This document shows, piece after piece, positions 1 to 6,045 of a DNA stretch of 6,681 nucleotides; the stretch's first letter is position 1; the number at the start of each line of letters is the position of its first letter. The position numbers and the translations under genes were made by a program. Below the pieces are notes generated by a model, which had not been told where the DNA came from, did no database searches, and worked only from the letters and a program-made list of their open reading frames with translations. Source of the stretch: Actinomycetota bacterium (lineage in GTDB: Bacteria; Actinomycetota; Acidimicrobiia; Acidimicrobiales; Ilumatobacteraceae); the NCBI GenBank assembly GCA_026393655.1, contig JAPKZT010000099.1:1-6681 (forward strand). The letters are read 5' to 3'.

Positions 1-489
1 AACATTGTCGACGCTGCTTTCAAATTGCAAAAACTGATGCTCAATGCCCCACTACGAGATATTCAATTGATCCGTAATGCGAATCAGAAACTGGCTGACG
101 ATATTTCACCACTGTGTGAGAAGGTTCTTGCATCTCTTGATCGCACTCGTAACGACGAGACGTTTTTTGTTGGAGGCGCATCACAGATGGCCGAAGCATT
201 CGACGCAGTTGAGATCGTTCGCAATGTTTTGCACACGCTCGAGCAGCAATATGTTGTTGTAACTTTGGTTCGCGACATGTTGAATCGCGGTTTGTCTGTA
301 GCGATTGGTGCAGAGCATGGCGTTGAGCCACTCTCGGCGTGTTCTGTGGTTTTGGCGCCAGTCATGGCAGATGGAGAAAACGTTGGCACAGTTGGCGTGC
401 TTGGGCCAACTCGCATGAATTATCCGCAGGCATTGGCAACTGTTGAACTCGTCGGCGATCGTCTTGGTCGTCGACTAACTGAGAATTAG
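1..489 (+). CDS. hrcA: Heat-inducible transcription repressor HrcA, C-terminal part (5' end outside window)
   Basis: HrcA represses class I heat-shock genes by binding CIRCE operators, and GroE assists its activity. The reading frame is open from base 1, so the gene starts upstream; 162 residues are visible. They cover the end of the dimerisation region and the GAF-like effector domain. Family landmarks, numbered from base 1, are FVGG at 56-59, IGAEHG at 102-107, CSVV at 114-117 and GVLGPTRMNY at 132-141. The last is the most diagnostic HrcA motif. The N-terminal winged-helix DNA-binding domain is not in the window. The TAG stop is followed after 6 nt by dnaJ, the usual hrcA-dnaJ pairing in Gram-positive and actinobacterial genomes, so the repressor is probably cotranscribed with a chaperone of the same stress response. 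No CIRCE repeat was found in the window; one would be expected upstream of hrcA or at groE. Identification is firm from motifs and context. Confidence 0.93.
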   Translation, partial: NIVDAAFKLQKLMLNAPLRDIQLIRNANQKLADDISPLCEKVLASLDRTRNDETFFVGGASQMAEAFDAVEIVRNVLHTLEQQYVVVTLVRDMLNRGLSVAIGAEHGVEPLSACSVVLAPVMADGENVGTVGVLGPTRMNYPQALATVELVGDRLGRRLTEN

Positions 490-495
490 AACTTT

Positions 496-1656
496 ATGGC
501 AACAGATTTTTATAAGTTGTTGGGCGTATCGCAATCAGCGAATCAAGAAGAGTTAAAGCGTGCTTATCGCAAACGGGCGCGCGAATTGCATCCAGATGCG
601 AACCCGAATAACCCTGAGGCAGAAGAGCAATTTAAAGAATTAAGTCGGGCATACGAAGTTTTGTCTGATCAAAATACTCGCGCGCGTTATGACCAATTTG
701 GTGAAGCAGGAATTTCAGGTGGCGGAGGTCGCGGCAACGGTGCTGGTGGTGACCCTTTTAGTGGCGGTGGATTCGGCAGCATCTTCGACGCATTTTTTGG
801 CGGTGATTCACCATTTGGGGGTGGAGGCGGTCGAGGTCAACAAGCAGGTCCTCAGCGCGGCCCTGATTTAGAAACTCAGTTGAGAATCGAATTCGCTGAA
901 GCCGTCTTTGGCTGTACTTCTTCTGTGACTATTCGAACGGCTGTTCGTTGCGATGATTGCAGCGCCACAGGTGCGGCAGCCGGAACCTCGGTGACAACAT
1001 GTTCTGATTGTGGAGGCACTGGCCAAATACGTCGAACGCGTCAAAGCATTCTCGGTCAAATGGTCACGGCTAGCCCGTGCGGCAAGTGTCGTGGTGCTGG
1101 GCAAAGAATCGAGACGCCTTGTGCAACTTGCCATGGCGAGGGTCGTGTAACTCGAGAGCAAACTCACAGTGTTGAGATTCCAGGTGGCATCGCCTCAGGT
1201 CAGACGATGCGAGTTACGAGTCGCGGTGGAGTTGGCCCTCGTGGCGGAGAAGCCGGCGATTTATATCTTCACATTGAAGTCGGCGATCACGAAATGTATC
1301 GACGCGAAGAAGATGATCTGATTACAGAAGTAAAAGTTTCAATTTCTCAAGCGGCTCTTGGTGCAGAATTTGTTTTGGCGACACTAGACGGTGACGAAAC
1401 ATTAGTTGTGCCTGCGGGTGTTCAGCATGGCAATGAGTTCGTTCTTAAAGGAAGAGGTGTTCCGTCTTTGAATCAAGGTGGACGCGCTCGCAACCAAGTG
1501 CGAGGTGACCTTCGGGTTCAGATTGCAATATTTGTTCCGAAAAAATTGAATGCACGCGAGCGAGAGTTGCTTGAAGAATTGGCGAAACTTCGTGGCGAAT
1601 CTTTTTCTGCACAAGAAAGTCGAGTGAAATCGAAAATTAAGTCTGCATTTTCGTGA
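496..1656 (+). CDS. dnaJ: Molecular chaperone DnaJ (Hsp40)
   Basis: DnaJ is a cytosolic co-chaperone that binds unfolded clients, delivers them to DnaK and stimulates DnaK ATPase. The 386-residue product has the full type I layout. The J domain spans about 4-70 with HPD at 32-34. A Gly/Phe-rich linker spans about 71-122. The zinc-binding region has four cysteine motifs: C152-C155, C169-C172, C195-C198 and C209-C212. The C-terminal substrate-binding and dimerisation domain spans about 220-365. Length is normal for the family. The first zinc repeat reads CDDCSATG, with Ala157 where CXXCXGXG has Gly; all eight cysteines are intact. The ATG lies 6 nt after the hrcA stop without a clear Shine-Dalgarno, suggesting translational coupling. 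The stop codon overlaps the rsmE start. Many actinobacteria have two DnaJ paralogues; the hrcA-linked one is usually called DnaJ2. Confidence 0.97.
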   Translation: MATDFYKLLGVSQSANQEELKRAYRKRARELHPDANPNNPEAEEQFKELSRAYEVLSDQNTRARYDQFGEAGISGGGGRGNGAGGDPFSGGGFGSIFDAFFGGDSPFGGGGGRGQQAGPQRGPDLETQLRIEFAEAVFGCTSSVTIRTAVRCDDCSATGAAAGTSVTTCSDCGGTGQIRRTRQSILGQMVTASPCGKCRGAGQRIETPCATCHGEGRVTREQTHSVEIPGGIASGQTMRVTSRGGVGPRGGEAGDLYLHIEVGDHEMYRREEDDLITEVKVSISQAALGAEFVLATLDGDETLVVPAGVQHGNEFVLKGRGVPSLNQGGRARNQVRGDLRVQIAIFVPKKLNARERELLEELAKLRGESFSAQESRVKSKIKSAFS

Positions 1657-2333
1657 TTTCTGCGCTTCGTGATTCGACAGCCCATGTGTTTGTTGATGCG
1701 ATTGATGCACCAGTGTTAGACGAAATTGATGCGCACCATTTGTTGCGCGTTTTACGTGTCAAGCCAAGCGACACCGTGACGGTGAGTGACGGCAAGGGTA
1801 AGTGGTGTTCAGGTGTTTTGAATTCAGATGCGACAATTGAAGCAACGAGTGAAGTTTTCACGACTGCCGCGCCGAATTGGCCATTAACTGTTGCGTTCTC
1901 GCTTGTCAAGGGCGACCGTCCTGAATGGACTGTTCAAAAACTCACCGAAATTGGCATAGATGAAATTGTTGTGCTGGCACCGACCGTTCGTAGTGTGGTG
2001 CGCTGGGATCATGACCGATCGAACAAGAATATTGAGCGCCTCAGACGAGTTGCGCGTGAAGCAGCGATGCAGTCGCGTCGCACTTGGTTGCCGAATGTGC
2101 ACGGTGTGATTGAGATGTCAACTATCGCCCATTTATTTATTGCCGACCCAAGTGGTGTTTCACTTGATGCGTCTCATCGGTCAATTGCAGTCGGCCCCGA
2201 GGGTGGCTTTGCGCCACACGAGACTGAAACCTGTTCAGGTCTTGTTTCGCTTGGCGAGACTGTTTTGCGTGCAGAAACAGCTGCGGTGAGCGCCGCTGTT
2301 CTAATGTCGGATTATCGAAGAAAACGAAACTAG
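1653..2333 (+). CDS. rsmE: 16S rRNA (uracil(1498)-N(3))-methyltransferase RsmE
   Basis: RsmE uses S-adenosylmethionine to methylate N3 of U1498 in 16S rRNA, in the assembled 30S decoding region. The 226-residue protein shows the N-terminal PUA-like RNA-binding segment (HHLLRVLRV at 28-36) and a C-terminal SPOUT methyltransferase domain with a trefoil knot. SPOUT landmarks are QKLTEIG at 95-101, AREAAMQSRR at 134-143, the SAM-binding AVGPEGGF at 179-186 and LGETVLRAETA at 200-210. Length is close to the usual 230-250. The start is a GTG that overlaps the dnaJ stop by 3 nt (GTGA at 1653-1656), a typical coupled junction. No other in-frame start keeps the N-terminal strand. rsmE directly after dnaJ is a common actinobacterial and firmicute arrangement. 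The next gene begins 2 nt after its stop. Motifs make this identification secure. Confidence 0.95.
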   Translation: MISALRDSTAHVFVDAIDAPVLDEIDAHHLLRVLRVKPSDTVTVSDGKGKWCSGVLNSDATIEATSEVFTTAAPNWPLTVAFSLVKGDRPEWTVQKLTEIGIDEIVVLAPTVRSVVRWDHDRSNKNIERLRRVAREAAMQSRRTWLPNVHGVIEMSTIAHLFIADPSGVSLDASHRSIAVGPEGGFAPHETETCSGLVSLGETVLRAETAAVSAAVLMSDYRRKRN

Positions 2334-2335
2334 CC

Positions 2336-2863
2336 ATGAGTCAATCTGACGACGACCTGACCGAAGCATCGCCCTTTTCAAGAATGGTGGGTGAGCGGTT
2401 GCGCTCAATTCGTCAGCAAAAGAACTTGTCGCTTAGCGACGTCGAACTTCAATCGCATGAGCAGTTCAAGGCGTCGGTGTTGGGCGCATATGAGCGTGGC
2501 GAGCGAGCGATTTCTGTACCGCGTCTTGAAAAGTTGGCGAAATTCTACGGGGTCACAATTGATCAGTTGTTGCCCCGTGACCCGATGCGAATTGAAGATA
2601 ATCAGCCCGGTGCATCGGCGCCAACGAAGTTACGAATCGATGTCGCGAAACTATCCATGCGTGATGGTCTTGAATTTAAGATGCTCGAGCGTTTCTTGCG
2701 GATGATTCAGGTGCAGCGACAAGACTTCAATGGCAAGGTGATTACTGTTCGCGCGCATGACACGCGTGCGATCGCGGTGATGCTTGATATTCCAATTGAC
2801 CAAGTCGGGCCAAGACTTGCATCACTTGACTTGTTGTTCGTGCCACCGACGACACAAAGTTAA
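2336..2863 (+). CDS. BldD-like transcriptional regulator (XRE-type HTH plus c-di-GMP-binding-type C-terminal domain)
   Basis: This is a 175-residue DNA-binding protein of the actinobacterial BldD type. Residues about 17-80 form a Cro/C1-type helix-turn-helix: GERLRSIRQQKNLSL, then VLGAYERGERAISVPRLEKL, ending YGVTIDQLLP at 71-80, which is close in pattern to BldD. Residues about 97-168 match the BldD C-terminal domain (LRIDVAKL, then IQVQRQDFNGKVITVR). In Streptomyces BldD this domain dimerises around cyclic di-GMP through RXD-X8-RXXD. Here R128-Q-D130, eight residues, then R139-A-H-D142 fits that signature exactly. Ligand binding is inferred, not shown. The gene lies 2 nt after rsmE and 4 nt before hemW, so a regulator sits inside a housekeeping operon. 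Targets are unknown; autoregulation or control of development or cell-cycle genes is possible. A second, closely related BldD could exist elsewhere in the genome, so no symbol is assigned. Confidence 0.88.
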   Translation: MSQSDDDLTEASPFSRMVGERLRSIRQQKNLSLSDVELQSHEQFKASVLGAYERGERAISVPRLEKLAKFYGVTIDQLLPRDPMRIEDNQPGASAPTKLRIDVAKLSMRDGLEFKMLERFLRMIQVQRQDFNGKVITVRAHDTRAIAVMLDIPIDQVGPRLASLDLLFVPPTTQS

Positions 2864-2867
2864 ATCT

Positions 2868-3947
2868 GTGCACCCAGGCTTTGGTGTCTATATACACATT
2901 CCGTTTTGTGCAAAGAAGTGTGACTATTGCGCGTTCGCAACATTTACAGATCGTCATCAACTAACGAGCGAATATCTCGCCGCAATGCGCACACACATTC
3001 AGCGCAGCGTCGCTGCGAAAATGCCCAAAGCGACGAGCGTGTTTATCGGTGGTGGTACGCCGACACTTGTGCCGGCAGATGAATTAATGAGTGTGCTTGC
3101 TGAAATACCGTTGGCGCCTGGCGCTGAAGTGACCGTTGAGTGCAACCCAGATGACATAACGCTGGCGATGATGCAGATTTTTCGTGCAGGCGGTGTCAAT
3201 CGAGCCAGCATAGGTGTGCAGTCGACAGTTGATCAAGTTTTGAAGTCTCTTGGCAGAACTCATAATCCTGAAAATGTAAGTCGCTCAGTTGCCTATGTGC
3301 GCGAAGCAGGATTCGAGACTTTTAATCTCGACATTATTTATGGCGCGGCAGGCGAGACGATTGATGACTGGTCGCGAACATTGAATGATGTCGTGGCGCT
3401 TGATCCGCCACATGTTTCGGCTTACGGGTTGACAGTTGAAGCCAACACAGTTTTGGCGACGCAGCCAGATCGTCACCCCGACGATGATGATCAAGCCGAC
3501 AAATATTTATTGTGCGACGATGTTTTGTCTGCAAACGGTTTGCAAAATTATGAGATTTCTAATTGGGCAAAGCCTGGTCATGAGTGTGAACATAATTCTC
3601 TGTATTGGCAGCAAGGTAACTATGAAGGTTTTGGTAGTGCCGCGCATGCGCACTTGAATGGCCGTCGCTGGTGGAATGTGCGTACTCCTGAGCGCTATAT
3701 CGAACTGGTTATGGCCGGCGAATCACCAGAATCTTCAAGCGAAACTCTTGACGCGCAGACCAGCAAGCGCGAGGCATTGCAACTGTTAGTGCGCACGCGT
3801 GAGGGCGTGCCGCGCGGTTCGTTTAGCGAAGTAGATCTCGAAGAAATGGGTGAGTTGCTCGAACAGCACGAAGATCGCATTGTCTTGACTCGCACTGGGC
3901 GACTGCTAGCCAACGAAGTCGCTCTACGACTTATCGACTTAATTTAA
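2868..3947 (+). CDS. hemW: Heme chaperone HemW (radical SAM, coproporphyrinogen oxidase-like)
   Basis: HemW binds heme and a [4Fe-4S] cluster and is thought to deliver heme to membrane hemoproteins. It is often misannotated as oxygen-independent coproporphyrinogen III oxidase HemN. In the 359-residue model the cluster motif is C14-X3-C18-X2-C21 followed by A and F23. HemN has a fourth Cys at the place of this Phe, so HemW is the better name. Other landmarks are GGGTPT at 61-66, ECNPDD at 91-96, IGVQS at 115-119, YEISNWA at 228-234 and HNSLYW at 242-247. The C-terminal HemN-type domain follows. The chosen start is GTG at 2868, 4 nt after the preceding stop and just before the conserved VYIHIPFC. 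The same frame is open back to 2784, but that extension overlaps the BldD-like gene by 80 nt and lacks family character. No strong Shine-Dalgarno is seen. The 3' end overlaps the opposite gene by 17 bp. Confidence 0.94.
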   Translation: MHPGFGVYIHIPFCAKKCDYCAFATFTDRHQLTSEYLAAMRTHIQRSVAAKMPKATSVFIGGGTPTLVPADELMSVLAEIPLAPGAEVTVECNPDDITLAMMQIFRAGGVNRASIGVQSTVDQVLKSLGRTHNPENVSRSVAYVREAGFETFNLDIIYGAAGETIDDWSRTLNDVVALDPPHVSAYGLTVEANTVLATQPDRHPDDDDQADKYLLCDDVLSANGLQNYEISNWAKPGHECEHNSLYWQQGNYEGFGSAAHAHLNGRRWWNVRTPERYIELVMAGESPESSSETLDAQTSKREALQLLVRTREGVPRGSFSEVDLEEMGELLEQHEDRIVLTRTGRLLANEVALRLIDLI

Positions 3948-4698
3948 TCGCCTTAAGACACGCAGTTAATTCGCGCTTGTCGATTGAAACATCGTTTTGT
4001 GCGGAAGGGTATGAACCCGTCAGCACATCACTGCGAAACTCTTTGAATGCAGCCACCGACTCGCGATGTAGACGATGGTATTCGGATTTGAAATCTCGGT
4101 AGACCTTAGAGTGTCGTGGCACGTGGCCCTCGTTGTCACCAAGAATGTCGGTCGCAAATAAATATTGAACATCACAGTTGACGCCAGCACCCATACCGAT
4201 GATCAGCATTTTTGTGCGCTTTGAAATTTCGGTGGCGACTTGCGCGGGGACTACTTCCATCTCGACTCCGACTGCACCGGCGTCTTCATATTGTTTTGTG
4301 AGTTCGTAGATACGAAGCGCTTCGGCACTTGTCTTGCCGACGGCTTTCATTCCGCCGAACCACGAATTTCTATATGGCACAAGTCCGACGTGACCAACAA
4401 CTGGGATGTATTCGTCGGCGAGTGCTTTGATCGTTGGTATTCCATATCCGCAATAAAGTGTGTCGGCACCAACACCCATGAGGCGATACGCGTTGCGTAG
4501 TACTTCGGCATGGCTCGGATACGTGTTGACTGCCAAGCCGATTGTAAGAAATGTGTTTGGCGCGGCTTTACGGATGCCGATGTAATCGCTTGATTGACCG
4601 TCATGAAGTTCTGCAGCGACGAGAGTGCGAACAAAAACCTGAGTTAGGTGTCGCTTGCCCTTCGCTTCGAAAAGATCTTTGAGTGTTAATTTCGCCAT
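3931..4698 (-). CDS. 3-methyl-2-oxobutanoate hydroxymethyltransferase (PanB) family protein with a divergent active site
   Basis: PanB makes ketopantoate from 2-oxoisovalerate and methylene-tetrahydrofolate for pantothenate and CoA synthesis. This 255-residue protein has the family's C-terminal barrel half: IPVVGHVGLVP (GHVGL at 102-106), FGGMKAVGKT, MEVVPAQVA with the likely catalytic Glu148, IIGMGAGVNCD, then the GHVPRHSKVY region. The N-terminal half differs. The TAYD and VGDSLG regions are missing or unrecognisable, with about 30 residues fewer than E. coli PanB. ADLPF is replaced by IGLAVN, and KIEGG by YCGYG at 82-86. The usual Mg2+ ligands and substrate Lys are therefore apparently absent, so true ketopantoate synthesis is doubtful; a related lyase or transferase reaction is possible. 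The start is ATG 4698, giving the family-like MAKLTLKDLFEAKGK, with GGGGG 4 nt upstream. An ATG at 4731 would add 11 residues but lies at or before the predicted transcript start. Confidence 0.8.
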   Translation of the reverse strand: MAKLTLKDLFEAKGKRHLTQVFVRTLVAAELHDGQSSDYIGIRKAAPNTFLTIGLAVNTYPSHAEVLRNAYRLMGVGADTLYCGYGIPTIKALADEYIPVVGHVGLVPYRNSWFGGMKAVGKTSAEALRIYELTKQYEDAGAVGVEMEVVPAQVATEISKRTKMLIIGMGAGVNCDVQYLFATDILGDNEGHVPRHSKVYRDFKSEYHRLHRESVAAFKEFRSDVLTGSYPSAQNDVSIDKRELTACLKAIKLSR

Positions 4699-4733
4699 GA
4701 AGCCCCCGTAATTTTGTTTGTGCTGCGACATCT

Positions 4734-4763
4734 ATTGTCGCACCTCAACCTTTTGACTGACAA
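4734..4763 (-). promoter_or_regulatory. Candidate promoter of the PanB-family gene
   Basis: Read on the minus strand, TTGTCA (4758-4763) and GACAAT (4734-4739) are separated by 18 nt. They resemble sigma-70-type -35 and -10 elements, each with mismatches. Transcription would start near 4727, which favours the internal ATG at 4698 over the one at 4731. On the plus strand an overlapping TTGACT at 4753-4758 could be a -35 box facing the truncated tRNA, but no convincing -10 accompanies it. Confidence 0.3.
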
Positions 4764-4787
4764 ACTCGCAGGCATTGCTGACTGTTT

Positions 4788-4852
4788 AGTAAGGGCGCAT
4801 AGCTCAGTTGGTTAGAGCACTACCTCGACATGGTAGGGGTCGCGGGTTCGAG
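4788..4852 (+). repeat. Direct repeat, left copy (partner at 5982-6045)
   Basis: This 65-nt stretch starts at AGTAA just before the tRNA-like sequence and ends in GTTCGAG of the T-loop. It matches 5982-6045 in the same orientation with four substitutions and one single-base indel, about 92% identity. Similarity ends abruptly after GTTCGAG and only about 5 nt before the tRNA start. The copies enclose the membrane protein gene and the ssrA-like tail, as flanking repeats of an integrative element would. Confidence 0.85.
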
Positions 4853-4853
4853 T
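4793..4853 (+). pseudogene. Truncated tRNA-Val(GAC), 3' end missing
   Basis: Acceptor 5' strand GGGCGCA (4793-4799), D arm GCTC/GAGC, anticodon arm CTACC-TCGACAT-GGTAG (4820-4836; anticodon GAC at 4827-4829), variable region GGGTC and T-stem 5' strand GCGGG with loop TTCGAGT are all present. The next bases, GGTCTCGTTG, cannot pair with the T-stem or the acceptor strand, so no cloverleaf closes. The break falls in or just after the T-loop. It cannot give a functional tRNA; the intact relative is at 5987. The differences from that copy (A instead of G at acceptor position 7, one extra D-loop base) suggest a separate origin rather than a very recent duplication. Confidence 0.82.
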
Positions 4854-5060
4854 GGTCTCGTTGCTTCGCAATTCAATCTTCATATAGGTTTTACGAGGTT
4901 TTTATAACTCGTTGATAGTTGGCGGCCACTTCTTTTAAAAACTAACGGTTTACTCTGACGTGCTAGGGCAAACTCATAAGTGCGGCTGCTTAAATTTGTT
5001 CACCTCTGATTAACCTTCGAGAGCGATAGCCGATGGGCGAATCGCATAACCTTTGTTGCT
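4854..5060. other. AT-rich spacer without recognisable gene
   Basis: About 200 bp between the broken tRNA and the membrane protein gene. No coding region is supported on either strand. There is a weak hairpin (ACGAG at 4893-4897 with CTCGT at 4908-4912) and a 5-bp inverted repeat (GCGAT at 5023-5027 with ATCGC at 5041-5045). Neither is followed by a T-run or is strong enough to call a terminator or operator. The promoter of the downstream gene should lie here, but no clear hexamers were found. Confidence 0.5.
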
Positions 5061-5909
5061 ATGTATGAATCCATATTGCAGTCATCTCCGATAGTGCGGA
5101 TATTGGTTTGTCTTCTACCCGCTCTTTTGATTGTCTTGCCTTTTGTGAAGGCGTCTCTTAAAAAGGGCAGCGAAAACCATCAAGATGACAACGTGATGAC
5201 CGCAGCAATGCGTTTTGTTGGAGCTGCATTCATCTTCATTGGGTCATTTGCGAATGTGACCGCATGGCAAGGTGCAAGTTCTGCAAACTCAAGCTTGAAA
5301 AATGAGTTGGCTGCATTGTCGGCTCTCTCTGAAACAATTCTGGATTACGAACAAGATGCAACCTTGAGCGATGCGATTTTAAAAATTACCACCTATGTTC
5401 AAACTATTCGTGACACGGAGTTGTCAGATAATGGCATTAAGGGTGTCTTGGTGGATGCGTCCGGCTTGAATCGAACCCAAATGACGAAGAACTCGGCGTT
5501 GGGCGTAGAGCCCACAATTATGCGCGATTCTGCCGAGCAGCAGGCTCTGGATATTCGAAGTGCAGTCATTGAAATTGAACTAGCCGACATCGTTGATGAA
5601 CGTGACTTAAATCGAATGCTCAAGCAAGTTGATGATTTCCAGACCATTCGTCAGACGCGGCTCTCAGGCACGTGGCCACTCGTTCCACAGGTCGTGATCG
5701 TAACATTTTTAATTATCACGCTTGCAACGCTTGTGCTCATTGGTTGTTATCCGACAGGGCCTAGTCGAAGGCTGAAGTGGATGCAAGTGATTGGATCTGT
5801 TGCCGTGGTGTCGTCAGTGTGGTTCTCGGTGCTTTCAACTCAAGATGTGAGTGTGAATAGCAGTCGCTTCGATGCTCCAATTGAAGCGTTCCTTATCCGT
5901 TATAAATAA
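5061..5909 (+). CDS. Four-helix membrane protein of unknown function, possibly DUF4239/bestrophin-like
   Basis: The 282-residue protein has two N-terminal hydrophobic helices (about 11-29 and 47-69), a polar, mostly alpha-helical middle of about 135 residues (70-206), and two C-terminal helices (about 207-230 and 239-258). There is no cleavable signal peptide. The arrangement of two helices, a soluble domain with a 'DDFQTIRQTRLS' stretch at 191-202, then two helices ending in a short polar tail resembles DUF4239 (bestrophin-like) proteins. That assignment is from overall pattern only. ATG 5061 is the first start after an in-frame TGA at 5007 and lacks a Shine-Dalgarno; later Met codons would remove helix 1. 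The gene stands alone between a truncated and an intact tRNA-Val, followed by an ssrA-like tail, so it is likely cargo of an inserted element. A role in defence, transport or signalling cannot be read from the sequence. Confidence 0.72.
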   Translation: MYESILQSSPIVRILVCLLPALLIVLPFVKASLKKGSENHQDDNVMTAAMRFVGAAFIFIGSFANVTAWQGASSANSSLKNELAALSALSETILDYEQDATLSDAILKITTYVQTIRDTELSDNGIKGVLVDASGLNRTQMTKNSALGVEPTIMRDSAEQQALDIRSAVIEIELADIVDERDLNRMLKQVDDFQTIRQTRLSGTWPLVPQVVIVTFLIITLATLVLIGCYPTGPSRRLKWMQVIGSVAVVSSVWFSVLSTQDVSVNSSRFDAPIEAFLIRYK

Positions 5910-5924
5910 TCTTTAATAAATATC

Positions 5925-5980
5925 TAGTGGAGATGGGGGAATCGAACCCCCGTCCATGTAAAACGGGTATGATTTTACGC
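5925..5980 (-). pseudogene. ssrA: Orphan 3' end of a tmRNA gene (ssrA), attachment-site-like
   Basis: On the minus strand this reads GGAC (5955-5952), a perfect 5-bp T-stem GGGGG/CCCCC around TTCGATT (5951-5935), then ATCTCCA and CTA ending at 5925. GGAC before a G-rich T-arm and a CATCTCCA end are characteristic of the tmRNA tRNA-like domain. Upstream on the same strand, GTAAAA and TTTTAC can pair. The rest of a tmRNA (about 300 nt with tag codons and the 5' acceptor strand) should lie at about 5981-6290, but that space is taken by tRNA-Val and a coding gene, so only the tail remains. The 3' end of ssrA is a well-known integration site for genomic islands, and such tails mark island ends. 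A tRNA 3' half is a less likely alternative. Confidence 0.55.
5968..5973 (+). promoter_or_regulatory. Candidate -10 box for tRNA-Val
   Basis: TATGAT lies 13 nt before the mature 5' end of the intact tRNA and differs from TATAAT at one position. No good -35 box stands 16-18 nt further upstream, where the ssrA-like T-arm lies. If used, transcription would start near 5980. Confidence 0.25.
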
Positions 5981-5981
5981 A

Positions 5982-6045
5982 AGTAAGGGCGCGTAGCTCA
6001 GTTGGTAGAGCGCTACCTCGACATGGTAGAGGTCCCGGGTTCGAG
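5982..6045 (+). repeat. Direct repeat, right copy (partner at 4788-4852)
   Basis: This is the right-hand partner of the flanking repeat. It covers AGTAA plus the tRNA-Val from its first base to GTTCGAG in the T-loop. Beyond this point the right copy continues into a complete T-stem and acceptor strand, whereas the left copy does not. The crossover or breakpoint therefore maps to the T-loop, a typical tRNA attachment position. Confidence 0.85.

Noticed and set aside
2784..2867. Longer HemW start at 2784
   Set aside because: It would overlap the BldD-like gene by 80 nt, and the added residues do not resemble HemW. GTG 2868 sits right before the conserved N-terminus.
4699..4731. Upstream ATG (4731) for the PanB-family gene
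   Set aside because: It adds 11 residues not typical of the family and lies at or before the predicted transcription start. The internal ATG has a G-rich motif 4 nt upstream. It cannot be excluded entirely.
4793..4865. A second functional tRNA-Val
   Set aside because: The bases after the T-loop cannot form the T-stem or acceptor stem, so it is treated as a truncated copy.
4967..4993. Possible tmRNA tag frame on the plus strand (short frame ending GCG GCT GCT TAA)
   Set aside because: No tmRNA 5' or 3' tRNA-like domain flanks it on this strand, and the frame is very short; probably chance.
5023..5045. Inverted repeat GCGAT/ATCGC upstream of the membrane protein gene
   Set aside because: Only 5 bp with a 13-nt loop; expected by chance.
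5929..5955. Rho-independent terminator for the membrane protein gene (GGGGG/CCCCC hairpin)
   Set aside because: No T-run follows on the plus strand, and the hairpin is better explained as the T-arm of an ssrA-like tail.
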